Positions 23,501 through 35,833 of a stretch of 64,000 nt of DNA are shown in pieces. Source of the DNA: Lathyrus oleraceus. Taxonomy: Eukaryota; Streptophyta; Magnoliopsida; Fabales; Fabaceae. Location of the stretch: NCBI RefSeq assembly GCF_024323335.1, contig NC_066581.1:462892289-462956288 (forward strand), read 5' to 3'. The first letter of the stretch is position 1, and every line of letters begins with the position of its first letter. The translations under genes and the position numbers were made by a program. The notes under the pieces are model-generated. The model did not search any database. It was not told the origin of the DNA and saw only the letters and a program-made list of their open reading frames with translations.

Positions 23501-25732
23501 TGATAAGTCAACCATGGTTGACCGGTGGCAATTTCGTAAATACCCCCCTCATTAATCAAAACTGTGCGTTTAGGGTATGGGAAATGAAATGTTCTCATTG
23601 GTTAAAACCAATGGAACAGTACCAACAAGCAGAAAAAACCAATCAGCAGCCAATCGCATGGGAGTTCTGGGAAATGTCATTAGGGTTTTAGGAGCCTTAG
23701 GGTTTTATCAGCAGCAAGGCAACCTCGTGTTATTACCAACATCAAAAACAAAATTCAAACACCATCATACAAGCAGCATGGCAGTTAGATAGTGATGTTC
23801 ATACAGCAACCAAACAACAGTAAACCAAACACTAATCAAGCAGATTTCTGGGCGGATTCAAAGAGTTTTGGAACAGCAGGGCATTTCATGCAACCAACAT
23901 CAACAAACAAAATTCAAACCAAGCATCACACAACAGCATGGCATTGATAAGGTGATATCATGCATCAAAAACAACAACAGTAGCCAACACACATGCATAC
24001 ATGAAGCTGGATTTCTGGAAAAATATTAGGGTTTCAACAGCATAGCAGTAACAGCTTCATCACTTTGAAGAACAAATGTCCCAGAATTTTGAATCGAGTA
24101 CATCATTAGAAACAGCAAACCAAGCACATCAAGAATATGGCACTCATTTTCCTTAAAACATGCTAACAAGAATGGATCGAGCATAAACATATTCACACAT
24201 CATATTTCAAATCAAAATATCTTACAGCATACTCAACCATTTTATGTGTTTTAAAGCTTATTGTAACCATGGCAATGAGATCTATCGTAATCATATCATG
24301 GTTTTGAAAATGGTAAGAATCGAAAACCTTACCAGATTTGAAGAATAATGATGAATCGTGGTTTTCTGGTCGTAAAAAGCTGAAACAGGTGCACATTCAA
24401 GCTCCAAAAGGTGAGTGGTGGAAGTACTTTAGCTCAGCTCTCTTTGCAATAGCTCAACACGAAATTTGCCATGGAAGTGTCTTGAAGAAAACAGAGTTCG
24501 AAAATGGAGTTCCAGCTGTGATTTGATGATTGAAACGAGCTCAATATTCATGATGGATGATGGAACAGCCAAGGGTAGCTCGTGTCTTTTGAAGCTGTTG
24601 AGCAGAAAATGAAAAATGTCCCAAAATCGAAAATGAGAGAATGAGCAGTTTTTCTGTGTGCAAAGGCTGCTACTAGGGTTGGAATGAGCAGAAAATGTGC
24701 TCTTATACTTCTGTTTAAGGTTGCTTAATGACATGCTAAACTTGGTTAGCTTAAAATGAAGTGATTTGCACCATTTGCTAATTTTCAACATATGGGAGTG
24801 GAGGTGCAAGTTCTGCACGAAATTGGGCTTTGGATAAGTTGTAAATGACATGCCAAACAATTCCCAATTGTCCAAATTGCTTAAAAATAGCCAAATCAAA
24901 AAGTCAACTTTTTTGCTCACTTGAAATGAATAAAGTCAAACTTAAAAATGCCATTTTGATTGGCAAGGTTTTAGCACATGATGAGTGCAGTTTTGGAAAG
25001 AGGAGGTTAAATGGAGATTGTAGGAGAAAACCCCATCAAATTTGGCCAAAGGAATCATGAGATATGGCCTTTTGAAGTTCACAAATTTTTTGAAATTGAA
25101 TTGATCATATCTTGACAACCATTCATGGGATTTGGGAGTTCTTGGACTTTTTGAAAATGGGAGAACAAGATCTTCAACTTTCCTGTTGGGCAAAAATTCA
25201 TTTGAAGCTTGTATCATAATGTAAGTTTAAGATCAAGAAGTTTCCATTTTTGGCAGTTAAAAATTACAGGTCCAATTTCTATTTTTGGAAATTTTCTGAT
25301 TAGCTTCAAATTCTTCAATGATGTTGATTGCCATGATATATGAGGCCTATTGGGACATGAATAAGCTCTTTCAAACCAAATCCATCCATCAAATCCACAA
25401 AATCAACCACAGTTGACCAACTTTGACTTTCTAGGGTTTCAGACTGATTGTGCATGAACTGATGACTTCTGAACATCCAAACCTTGACTTAAACACTTCA
25501 AATGAACCCCCAAGTCATGTGAACTTGTTGTACAAACCCTAGGGCCTTGGCTCTTTGAGAAACACCCTTGCTTGATTGGTTGACTGATCTCCTGATCAGT
25601 TTGACCTAATTCTTGGCTTGCTTGCTCTTGAGGCAACTGGGGACAATGCAATGCTATGCAATGGATCATGATATGCTATGACCTAATATGAAATGGTATG
25701 CACAATGATAGGTGCAAATTTGAGGTGCTACA
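20522..25732 (-). repeat. Element A 5' LTR (5.2 kb)
   Basis: Copy of 7227-12436 with scattered substitutions (for example near 21417, 22147, 22864, 23033, 24982). A TATA-like TATAAGAG on the element strand near 24695 may be the promoter. Ends GCTACA followed by duplication GACCC. Confidence 0.93.
23127..23149. other. Conserved LTR palindrome
   Basis: Second A-LTR copy of the GGTGTGACA / TGTCACACC inverted repeat, unchanged. Confidence 0.75.
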
Positions 25733-25737
25733 GACCC
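25733..25737. repeat. Target site duplication of A, right copy (GACCC)
   Basis: Follows GCTACA of the A LTR. Copia LTR sequence resumes immediately after. Confidence 0.9.
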
Positions 25738-26652
25738 TAGATGTAAAGTCGAGTGCTTTATTGTTGATCAAATGTTGTCCGTAACTGGATGACCATAAAG
25801 ACAATTGATGGGTACTCCACGAAGCATGATGAGTGACATGAGTGACCTAGATAGAATTTTCCCATCTCACGTAACATAATAAATGTCTAAGGGCCTAATA
25901 TTGAACTGGACAAGGATGACATGGTCTATTCCTTGTGTTCAATATAAACATAAGGGCAAAAAAGGTAATTGTACACATAAGTATTATCACAAAAAAAAAG
26001 ATTTTTCAGATCACATAACATTTTCGTGTCTTGGGTAGAAGTGATGTGTTTCCTGATACCGCTCACTGTTTATTATGTTAAATATGTGATTTAATATAAT
26101 TGCCAATGTTGCGAAAATCTACAGGGCCACACACAAAAGGACAGATTGATGAGAGATAGAGTAAATAAGGAACACCGTAAGGTACGATGCACTTAAGTGA
26201 ATTGTAGAACATCGTAAGGTATGATGCACTTAAGTAGAATATTAAATGTGTTAAGGTACCACACGCTTAAGTGATTTTCGGGTATACTATAAGATATGGG
26301 CCACATACACTTAAGTGGGATTTTTAGCTTGCATCCCACACAAGTGGTTCTATAAATAGAACCCTTGTGAATAAGCATTGCACTTGATGAAGTTTTTTTT
26401 CACTCTCTCTCTCTCTCTCACTCAAAGCCTTCATTCGTAGAAGCTAGCACTGAGACTGATGGAATCCGTTCGTGTAGACTGAGTAGAGACGTTGTCACCA
26501 TTCAACGCTCGTGATCACTCCTTAGATATGCATCAAAGGTTTCAATCGCCACAAGAGGTAACGATTTCTATCACTGATCATGATCATTTGTAAGGATCAC
26601 TAAAGGAAAACTTTTTAATTTCTATTATGTTTTGGATCATAATTTTCCTACA
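25738..26652 (+). repeat. Copia left LTR, second part
   Basis: Remaining 915 bp of the LTR (about 1359 bp in all), ending TTTTCCTACA before the PBS. Matches the right LTR remnant 30841-31558. Contains several AAGGTA(C/T)-centred imperfect repeats (26175-26290), a TATA box and a (CT)n tract near 26402. Confidence 0.88.
26351..26358 (+). promoter_or_regulatory. Copia LTR TATA box
   Basis: TATAAATA in the LTR about 50 bp before a CT-rich tract. The right LTR has TATATAAATA at 31336-31345 in the same context, so this is the likely core promoter. Confidence 0.65.
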
Positions 26653-26653
26653 A

Positions 26654-26666
26654 TGGTATCAGAGCC
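26654..26666 (+). other. Copia primer binding site (initiator tRNA-Met)
   Basis: TGGTATCAGAGCC lies one base after the LTR end. This is the standard PBS of plant copia elements and fixes the LTR boundary and orientation. Confidence 0.93.
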
Positions 26667-28345
26667 ACTTACGAAAGCATGCATTTGATAGCTATTTGTT
26701 TTCTATTTTTTTTGTATTAATACGATTAAAAGATAGAATGAATAAAATAATAAACGAGTAATTAAATTTTGCATCATGTGTGTATGATTTGGATGATTGA
26801 TGTTGACTATGCTTCTGAATCCGATGTTAGTATGTTGAAGCAGCGATACATCGATCGTCCATAGGTTACACAAATGAGATCGATCAATTTATATACATGA
26901 TATAAGTAATTTAGATGCAAAATATGATATATTTGATATAGTGTTTCTATTTCATTCATTCAAACACTTAGTGATTGTTATTCCTTTGAGTGATCAATAG
27001 TCATTTGCTTCGGAATCCGACATTAGTATGGTGAAGCAATGATATGTTGATCAATCATATTGAATTATCAATTGAGGTGTGTTTAATGGTATGAAATTGC
27101 TGCATTAGGGTTCATGACGGTACAAGGGCTGTGTTGTCAAAGAGTTGTGCGATTAGGGTTGTGACGGCACAAGAGTTGTGCTTTAAATTATCAAGTGTTG
27201 ATGCGAAAACAACGTTAGTTTCAACTTAATTATTCATTAAAAATTTGCGTCGAGGCGCTGCATCCTTGACCCCTGTCCGCTGACCGGGCAGCGGAACCCC
27301 CGACAAACTCCGCGTAGTGTGATCAATCACCGAAATTTAATTTGGTTTATTTAATTAACATAATTTAAATTAATAATAATAATGTGTTTATTATTATTGT
27401 CTTGTGGTGATCAATTATGTCCTTAGTTTTCCTTTATTTTGGTTTTGAGATTTTAAAATACGGCCTGCGTGTCGTGCTTTCTTTTAATCTCTTAATTTAA
27501 CTTCTTTTCTCATCTCACTCCCTCGTATGTAAAACGAGTTTCTTTTATGTAATGTAATGTTATGAAGAAAGAGAAGAATACAATACCAAAGGAGGACAAC
27601 CTTGAAGATCTTGCTTGGAGAAGCTTAGATCGTTATTAGGTTAACTTAGGTTCTCTCATTGACTTGAGAGAACAATTGCGCTAGGGACCATAACTGTTTC
27701 ATTTTATATGTATGTTGATGCATGTGAATGTATGTTGATGCATGTGAAAGACGATCTATATGATAAATAAGCCGATGATATTAAAATAATTGCAAATTCC
27801 CTCAAATTAAATATTAAGTTTATGCTTTCCAAGTTTTAGCACTCATCGAGACTACTATTGAATAATGTAAGTTTCGCCTACGCGAGGTGCATGTTCTATA
27901 TTAGTAAGGTGCGATGGGGTAATTTTAGTATCTAATTGCTAAAACAATGGGTCAAACTTAACTAAACAAATTATAATAAGATTATATATGTTTAGAAGCA
28001 AGAGTTGGAAATGATCCATATGATGGATTGGAATAAGGAGTTATTCACCCAACTCAAATATTTGAGACTTGTGTTAGATACAATTGGAAGGAGTTTTGAC
28101 CTAAATAACCTAGTTTTGTATAATGCACCTACTCATACTTAAAACAAAGTGAAATATGGATCTCAACCCACTAGAAAATCTTCCAATGGGATTTTTCGAA
28201 TCAAATGGTGAGGGTCATTTGTTTTGAGTTAAATACTGGGAGCATATTTAATTAAAGGCCTAATGGAATACATTATTTTAATGATACTTATATTTTCATA
28301 TTTTTCATGTAGATTACCCTGACAACAAACACCTTTAACAACATT
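26667..28345 (+). other. Copia leader region
   Basis: About 1.7 kb of AT-rich, non-coding sequence between PBS and gag, with a GC-rich patch near 27245-27320 and loose repeats of CGATATGTTGATC type. No gene seen. Confidence 0.6.
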
Positions 28346-29147
28346 TTGCAATCAATCCTTGATAAGGAAAAATTGTCTGGGAACTTTTTTTTTTATTGGC
28401 ATCGAAATCTGAGGATTATCCTCAAGCATGATAAAAAGTTGTATGTCTTGGAGGAACCTCCCAGTTCTGCACCTAAGGAAAAAATATATGCTTATAAGAA
28501 GCATGTCGATGATGCCAATGAAACTGTTTTCCTCATGCTAGCGACCATGAAATCGGAGTTGCAAAAGCAACAAGAGAACGTGACAGCGTTCGATATGATC
28601 AGACACCTGAAGATGCTCTATCAAGAGCAGGAAAGGCATGAAAGGTTTGAAGTTTCAAAAGCCTTTTTTCAAGGCAAGTTAGCTGAGGGAGCGCCTGTAG
28701 GTCCCCATGTGCTCAAGATGATTGGGTATATGGAGAACCTTGAGAGGTTGGGTTTTCCCCTCGTAAAGGAACTTGCGATTGATTTGATGTTACAATCATT
28801 GCCAGAGAGCTTCAGTTAATTTGTCCTTAATTCAACATGAATGATATGGACAAAACTCTTCCTGAACTACTAGGCATGTTAAGAACTGTTGAGCAGAATC
28901 TAAAGTCAAAAGGGAAGTCCATTCTGATGATCGGAAATGGAAATAAATAGAACAAAAGGCCCACCAAGCAGGGTGGTAAAGGGAAAGGAAAGGAAGTTGT
29001 CAAACCCAAAACCACTGCTCCTTCTTTTAAGTCTAGTGGAGGCATAGCAAAAGGATGGAACTTGCTTCCATTACGGTAAGACCGGACACTGGAAGAGAAA
29101 CTGCACAAAGTACCTGGAAGATAAGAACAATGGAGTAGAGACTTCAA
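28346..29147 (+). pseudogene. Copia gag with zinc knuckle, broken
   Basis: An open stretch at 28346-28819 encodes a plant copia gag core (NFFFYWHRNLRIILKHDKKL, AFDMIRHLKMLYQEQERHER, ELAIDLMLQSLP). After an early stop (SFS then TAA instead of continued capsid sequence) the frame resumes poorly. A nucleocapsid knuckle of the form HYGKTGHWKRNC is readable near 29070-29105, lacking the usual first Cys spacing because of a frameshift. Capsid function is inferred from family resemblance. The ORF is clearly inactive. Confidence 0.75.
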
Positions 29148-29337
29148 CTTTAGGTAATTTTGTTATTGGAATTAATCTATCTACTTTTGTATCATGGGTA
29201 TTAGACACTAGACGCGGTTCTCACATTTGTACCAATGTGTAGGGGCTAAAAAGGAATAGTAATTTGGAAAAAGGTGAAGTTGACCTACGAGTTGGAATGG
29301 AGCAAAGGTTATTGCTTTAGCCGTATGAACTTATCTA
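29148..29337 (+). pseudogene. Copia protease remnant
   Basis: WVLDTRRGSHIC near 29200 corresponds to the copia protease active site, normally D-T/S-G. Here the Gly is Arg, and a TAG stop follows (ICTNV then stop), so the protease is dead. Confidence 0.6.
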
Positions 29338-30306
29338 TTGACTTTACCTAGTGGTTTAATAATTCAGTTAGAGAACTGTTATTATGTACCTGCAATTAGA
29401 AGAAATATTATTTTCGTTTCTTGTTTGGACAAGTTTGTTTTTTCATTCATAATAAATAATAATTGTTGCTCCATTTATTTGAATGATATACTCTACGCTA
29501 CTGCACAAATGAACAATGGACTATATGTCTTTGATCTTGAAATGCCTATTTATAACATTAATACTAAAGCGATGAAACCTAATGAGTTAAATCTAACTTA
29601 CCTTTGGCATTGTCGATTAGGCCACATAAATGAGAAACGCATTTCCAAACTCCATAAAGGTGGACTCTTGGACTCTTTTGATTATGAATCATATGAGACA
29701 TGCAGATCTTGTTTAATTGGAAAGATAACAAAGTCTCCATTCACATGAAAAGGTGAAAGAGCTAATGATCTTTTGGCTTTCATGCATACTGATGTATGTG
29801 GACCACTGAACATACCAGCCAGAGGAGGTTTTCAGGACTTCATCACATTTACTAATGATTTCAGTAGATATGGTTATGTGTATTTAATGAAACACAAACT
29901 AGAGTCCTTTGAAAAGTTCAAGGAATTCAAGAATAAAGTACAAAACCAACTAGGTAAGAATATTAAAACTCTTCGTTCAGATCAAGTTGGTGAATATTTA
30001 AGCCTGGAGTTTGATGACCATATGAAAGAGTGTGGGACTCTATCCAACCATACTCCTCATGGATCACCCCAATGGAACGATGTATCTGAGATAAGAAATC
30101 GAACCTTGTTAGACATGGTCCGATCCATGATAAGTCATGATGATCTTCCAAACTCCTTTTGGGGACATGCACTATTGACAACAACTTACACACTTAACTG
30201 TGTTCCATCCAAAAAGATTGAGAAGACACCATATGAGATATGGAGTGGTAAGAAACCACATATGTCTTACATGAAGATTTGGGGTTGCGAAGTTTATGCA
30301 AAATGA
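29338..30306 (+). pseudogene. Copia integrase remnant (GAG-pre-integrase plus catalytic core)
   Basis: The pre-integrase part reads LWHCRLGHINEKRISKLHKG and ETCRSCLIGKITKSPF (HHCC zinc finger with H, H, C, C visible), interrupted by a stop near 29746. The core domain follows at 29773-30306 with HTDVCGPL (first Asp), LRSDQVGEY (second Asp) and DVSEIRNRTLLDMVRSM (Glu), then SFWGHALLTTTYTLNCVPSK. The DDE triad is thus intact although the frame is not. An integrase joins element cDNA to host DNA. Its position ahead of RT marks the element as Ty1/copia. Confidence 0.85.
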
Positions 30307-30840
30307 CAAATTTCAACTAATGTGGGGTATCCTAAAGAAACAAGAGGGTATTACTTTTACAATCCTTCTGAGGGCAAAATGTTTGCCGCTCGAAATAGAG
30401 TTTTCCTAGAAATGGATTTTATTTCCAAAGGAATCAGTGGGAGGAAATTAGAGCTAGAAAAAATTCAAGAATCATAAAGCATTGATACACCTATGGAGGA
30501 CTTAAAGTAGGAAACACAAGTAGTTGTGGAAGAGCAAGATGCTCAAGTAGAACAAGACCAACGTAGGTCAAGCAGGATACGTCACCTACCCGAGAGATAT
30601 TGATATCTCATAACTGATCAAGGTGATGTATTACTCATGGATCAAGATGAGCCAGTGACCTACCAAGAGGCCATAACTGGTCATGAGTCTGAGAAGTGTC
30701 TAGAAGCCATGAAATCTAAAATGGATTCCGTGTACACAAACCAGGTTTGGACCTTGGTAGAGCCTCCTGTAGGAGTTAACCCTATAGGATGCAAGTGGGT
30801 CTTCAAAAATAAGACCGACCTGGATGGTATGGTACATACC
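30307..30840 (+). pseudogene. Copia RT N-terminal remnant, ended by deletion
   Basis: After stops in the linker (readable YYFYNPSEGKMFAARNRVFL and RRSSRIRHLPERY), 30637-30840 encodes PVTYQEAITGHESEKCLEAM, then VWTLVEPPVGVNPIGCKWVF and KTDLDGM, the start of copia RT. The frame then runs directly into LTR sequence at the tripeptide VHT and a stop. The catalytic RT part, RNase H and about the first 550 bp of the right LTR are missing. The bases ACCTAGAT are shared at the joint, so the deletion probably used microhomology. Confidence 0.85.
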
Positions 30841-31558
30841 TAGATGGAATTTTCCCTTCCCACGTAATAGAAAAAATGTCTAAGGGCCCAATATTGAATT
30901 GTACAAGGATGACACGGTATATACCTTGTGTTCAATATAGACATAAGGGCAAAAAGGGTAATTGTACATACAAGTATTATCACAAAAAAAGGATTTGTCA
31001 GATCACATGACATTTTCGTGTGTTAGGTAGCAGCAATGTGTTGCTAGATACCGCTCACTATTTTATATGTAAATACGTGATTTATTATAATTTCCAATGT
31101 CGAGAAAACCTACAGGGTCACATGAAAAAGGAGAGACTAATGAGTGATAGAGTAAATAAGGAACACCATAAAGTACGATTCACTTAAGTGAATTGTAGAA
31201 CATGATAAGGTGTGCACTTATGTAGAATACGAAATATGGTAAGGTACCACACGCTTAAGTGATTTTCGGTATACCATAAGATATGGGCCACATACACTTA
31301 AGTGGGATTTTTAGCTTGCATTCCACACAAGTGGTTATATAAATAGAACCCTTGTGTAGAAGCATTTCACTTGATGAAATTCCATCTCTCTCTCTTTCTC
31401 ACTCAAATCCTTCATTCGTAGCAGCTAACACTGAGACTAAAGGAATCCGTTTGTGTGGATTGAGTAGAGGTGTTATCATCATTAAACGCCCGTGATCACT
31501 CCTTAGATATGTATCAAAGGGTTCAATCGCCGCAAGAGGTAAAGGTTTCTATCACTGG
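30841..31558 (+). repeat. Copia right LTR, truncated, first part
   Basis: Collinear with 25848-26570 of the left LTR (TAGATGGAATTTTCCC, TATA box at 31336, ACTGAGACT). Interrupted by LTR B at 31559; ACTGG (31554-31558) is the B duplication. Confidence 0.88.
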
Positions 31559-32255
31559 TGTAAGACCTCAATTTTGACCCTAAGATCCCTCATGCAATTT
31601 CATCATAAGCATTAACATTGGGATCACACCTTGGTATCCTCCTTACCCCTTTTCACTAGGTTTGTTTTGGGAGAGATCACCAAGCACTTTGTGATTATAT
31701 CATACTTGTATTTTATCATTTCACTAACCAAAATACCAAAAATATGTCTTTGCATTTGTCTAACTCTTTTGTAGGTAGGGCATGATCTCATTGATTCATC
31801 AAGATCACATCTAGGGTTTGAGACCCTCATGAACAAAGAGCACAACCAATAATTGATTCAAGAATAGTTATGAACATAATATATGAGTCCCATTGATCTC
31901 TACATGTTATATTGATCAAGTTTTCTTCAAGAGTTTGAGGGTGATTTGCCTTGGAAACCCTAGTTTGACTGGGTATCTTGAGTAACTTCTCCAACAAGCT
32001 ATCTCACCAATTGATGAAATTTCTCAAGGGACACTTCAAATTTTATATTCTTATGCATATATGATCTACCACGAGCCAATAAATTCAAGAGAATTGGAAA
32101 TTAGCAAGTTGGTTGATGGTGGTTGGCCAGAAGAATTCATCTGATCATAACTGGGTCTCCCTAGACCCTATCTCCTATAATTTTCACCATATGAAAATAT
32201 TTCTAAGAGAAAACTTACTCTAAATGACATTCCAAACAAATTTCATGTTGAGACC
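31559..32255 (+). repeat. LTR B, first part
   Basis: First 697 bp; starts like LTR D (42333). Cut by element C; AGACC (32251-32255) is the C duplication. Confidence 0.85.
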
Positions 32256-33958
32256 TGTCGCAACCTGAAAAATACAGTGTGCGAAAAAACAACCGGCGAA
32301 AGAAAATGACAGAAGAGTCGCCACCGTGCATTATTTATCCCAAAGGAGGGAAAGGAAACGCTCGAAGTAAACCTGAAAAGAGGAAAGAAAAAGACAAGGT
32401 CTCGCAACCAAATCTTGGGTTCAGGAGTCGGTTATGCGAAGGGAAGGTATTAGCACCCCTACGCATCCGTAGTACTCTACGGGATCCACTTTTGTAGTTC
32501 TTGTCTAAAGGGTGTGAGTTTATCTTGTGTTATTTACTAAAAAAGGGGTTAAATGAAAATGACTCGCACGGATGTCGCATCCACTGCATACGTATCTCAT
32601 CTGAATATGAGAATCAGAGTCTTCGTAGCTCGGCTGACCTATGGGTTGGGGGGATGTGTGCTCGCTAAGACATCGCGTCTTATGCCTACGTATCTCATCT
32701 GGAATGAGAATCAGAGCAAGCCGTAGTTCGGCTAACTACGGGGTTATGGATTGGGTTTTGGACGAACGACGTTACTACGCAATCTACAGAATGCTCGACC
32801 TTTGGAGACTTACTCACCTGTAGTAGAAGGAGTAAACGTGTGTTTAGGAGAAGAAAAATCAATGAAGGGTTAGGGTTTGGGATGCTCATGCAAAAAGGCA
32901 GTCCTTGACGAAGGAACCGCGCTACCTGTGGGGATACGAACACATACAAAACAAACATGTATAAAGTAAATGTGCCAACAAGGCAATCAGAATAAATCTC
33001 CCAAATGGTATCCCACAAGCAAAGTGGAATATCCAGCGAGCTATCCCTGCAAAAGTCATGTGAGCCTTCACAAAAACTCAACAAAAGGGTTAGTGAAACA
33101 AGATAAGGATTAGGAGAAAACATGCTATGACAAACGTAAGTCAGATTAGAGCAAAACAGTATGGTTTTTTCATGGATAACAGTATGGTTTCAGAAACCTC
33201 AAACCCTGTGGCATACAATTCAGAAATTAAACGATTAAGCATTCAAGGCATTATTTATACATTCATACATAATACATCAGACATTTAGAACATTCAAATT
33301 GAAGGCGTAAAATAATGGGAATAGGTCAAACCTGATTGGAGAGCTTGATTGAAATTGAGTTGCACCCGTGAGGTTTACAAAACAATCTTTAGGGTTTATG
33401 TGAGGCAGAGGTGATTATGTGTAGTTGAGTTCCCTTCAGGGTTTGGAGGTTGCTCTGAACTCTGTTAGCTCTTCTCTCACTATCTTTTTCCTCCATCCAG
33501 GGTAATAGGAATAGAATGAAATTTTGTTTCACTGAAACTTTGAATTTATAACCTGATTTTTGTGGACCTGTGGGCTCAAATGAGAGAGGTCCAAGTCCAA
33601 GATTTTTTTTTTTTATTTATTTATTTAATTTTTTCTTTCGTTTTTCATTTTTTTTTTCAAAACACGTGGGCTTCGCCTAGCGAGCATGACAGCTCATGAA
33701 CAAACCTTTGCTCCTTCAAGATTAACATTTTGACTGACGAATAGACCCCTGTTGGAAGTAACTGAAGTCTTTCCCTTGTGTTGACTGATCATCTAAATAA
33801 AGCCCACAAAGTGTGTTGGATGATGTTCAAGCTTCTTGGATCCGATTCCGATTGCCATGATGAAATGCAAATACTAATAACCTAAAAAATGAATGCATGC
33901 ATGAGGTGTAAAGCGTATGCTTCCAGGAAAAATGAAGGGTAAATTTTGGGGTATTACA
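32256..33958 (-). repeat. Element C 3' LTR
   Basis: TGTCGCAACCTG...GGGGTATTACA. Contains the shared LTR block (32422-32469) and the PBS-like motif AGAGTCGCCACC (32314-32325). A T-rich low-complexity tract (33600-33660) differs in length from the other LTR. Confidence 0.92.
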
Positions 33959-33973
33959 GCTGCCCCTATTCAA
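33959..33973 (-). other. Element C polypurine tract region
   Basis: Element strand TTGAATAGGGGCAGC next to LTR start TGTAATACC; identical to that of A although the LTRs differ greatly. Confidence 0.75.
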
Positions 33974-34249
33974 TCAACTGGAGACCTGGAAAGAAGATAG
34001 CAGCGGCTTTCGTGCTTTCGAGGTATCAAGGGATTGAATACAATAAAAGCCCGAAAATTTGCACTGAAGTGAAGTGAAGTAACAATGCCTGTCAGAATCG
34101 GCAAAGAGGTGGTCTTGAAAGAAGAATTCGTCTGGTACGGTGAGAGTCAGTTTGAATACCAAAAAAGAATGTTAACCTGGATACCAAAATAAATGGTAAC
34201 ACAGAAATAACCATGGCCTGAATGCCTCTCATCAGTCTGAATACTGGAA

Positions 34250-34560
34250 ATGACTACGATCTGAACATCGGGAGATATGAGATTATTAATATCGATCTGA
34301 ACACCGAGAGGCTGGCCTGAATGCCACAAGTTGCGTCGACCTGAACGTCAGAAACTTCTTCGATCTGAACGTCGGAAAATTGGCCTGAACGCCACAAGTT
34401 GCATCCACCTGAATGTCGGAAACTTCTTCGATCTGAACATCGGAAAACTGGCCTGAATGCCACAAGTTGCATCGACCTGAACGTCGGAAACTTCTTCGAT
34501 CTGAACATCGGAAAATTGGCCTGAACGCCACTTCGGTCTGAATACCGGAAACTTCATGCC
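34250..34560. repeat. Tandem repeat in C spacer, 68 bp
   Basis: GGCCTGA recurs at 34314, 34382, 34450 and 34518, exactly 68 bp apart. Units contain TTCGATCTGAACRTCGGAAA and GCCACAAGTTGCATC. Partial units extend on both sides. Apparent minus-strand proteins here are repeat translations. Confidence 0.9.
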
Positions 34561-35833
34561 TGTCAGCATCGGCAGAAATAGGGAAAAATAATAAAGGCGG
34601 CGCATGGGACACTGACACTTGCTGGGGATAACAAAGGTAAGTCATGAACAATCTTCAGTCTGAGTACTGGAAACAACTTTTGGCTTATCACTTGGGATAC
34701 CGAGAATGTTTTATGCTTACATGCGTATGTTTGAATTTTTCAATGGCGTAATGCTCCATAAAAATGGAAATGCTACGCGATTTGGGAGGATGCAATGAAA
34801 TATGATTCTACATGCAGAGATGCGAAATTCTGGGTAGAATGCCAAGTTGAGGCAAGGGGATCTGCTGGGGAAATAATCACCATCTTCTGGACCCTGGCAA
34901 GGCTGCTGGAGATGCACAGCGCAAAGAATTCTGTGGGGAAACGACCCGCCACACGGTGTTCTAGTAATGATGAAATACCGAGATTCTGACTGGGGAGAGA
35001 ACGACACTGAAAACCTGCTGTTGGGGAAAGCGATAGTGGTTCTGGCAACCACGATCTGCGAGAGATGACTCAGCAGGGGAAGCAAACACCGATACGGTAC
35101 CGAGGTTCTGCTTCAAGGAAAGAAACCATGGATCTGGCATTGGGATAATCGATTTGGCCTCGAACTCTGAGGAGCAGCCGCTTCTATTGGGAAGATACAG
35201 TCTGGCACTATCAACATCGCTGGGGGTATATAGTCTGACACTGTCAACTCTACTGGGGAGTGTATAATATGAAACCACCGCTTGGGGGGAGGTACAGTGG
35301 TGAGAACCTGCTGGGGATTGAAGAATCCAACGCTCTGATCAGCTCTGCAGGGATAAGATACCGAATTTGTCTGTTGGCGGAAAACATTCATGATCATCTG
35401 CAGGGGATTTTAAGGAAATGCCCCGAGGGTACCTGTTCTGAATAGACGATCCAAAGCAATTAAAATTTACAGCAATTTTAAATGTTTATTAAGCACGTAC
35501 CTGTAAAGCTCTTATGTGTCATGATGCAATGTTTATCAAAAAATTCGGACGTCATTTTTGCATACAAAACAGAAAAATGAAAATGAAAACAGAGATATAC
35601 TGAATAACATGATTTTATTGATTGAACGGCCTCTGAATAGGCCTTTACATCAGGAAGCAATGTGAAATGGATTTCTATTGGGTTCCAATTCTGCTATGAC
35701 TTGCTCGTCTTCAAGATCCTCCAGATGATCAGCTTTCTGAAAGAGTGATTGGATTGTTTCCTATCCTTCAAAAGTTTCCAGTCATTGACACGAGATGAGA
35801 TTCAGAACTACTCAGAACGCAGTCATTCGCTTA
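34561..35833. other. C 3' spacer with PBS-mimic motifs
   Basis: Non-coding. Contains plus-strand TCTGCTGGGGA (34861-34871), ACTCTACTGGGGA (35247-35259), CTGCTGGGGA (35308-35317) and looser copies, as in the A spacer. 35450-35830 has no visible structure. A patch at 34730-34800 (TTTGAATTTTTC then ATGGCGTAATGCTCCATA) is shared with A at 13940-13995. Confidence 0.7.

Larger units (their letters stand above)
7227..25732 (-). mobile_element. Ogre-like LTR retrotransposon A, non-autonomous, recent
   Basis: Complete insertion of 18.5 kb with LTRs of 5210 bp (7227-12436) and 5211 bp (20522-25732) and target duplication GACCC on both sides (7222-7226, 25733-25737). On the minus strand the order is 5' LTR, PBS, leader, shortened gag, pol-start remnant, integrase tail, hairpin array, long repetitive spacer, PPT, 3' LTR. 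Protease, RT, RNase H and most of integrase are missing. I count roughly 20 differences between the LTRs by eye, about 0.4%, so the insertion is young. It probably depended on proteins of an autonomous Ogre relative (inference). Confidence 0.93.

Noticed and set aside
34254..34651. Minus-strand frames of 84-121 aa with repeated DVQVDATCGIQ
   Set aside because: Translations of the 68-bp repeat; several frames stay open because the unit is not divisible by 3 and lacks stops.
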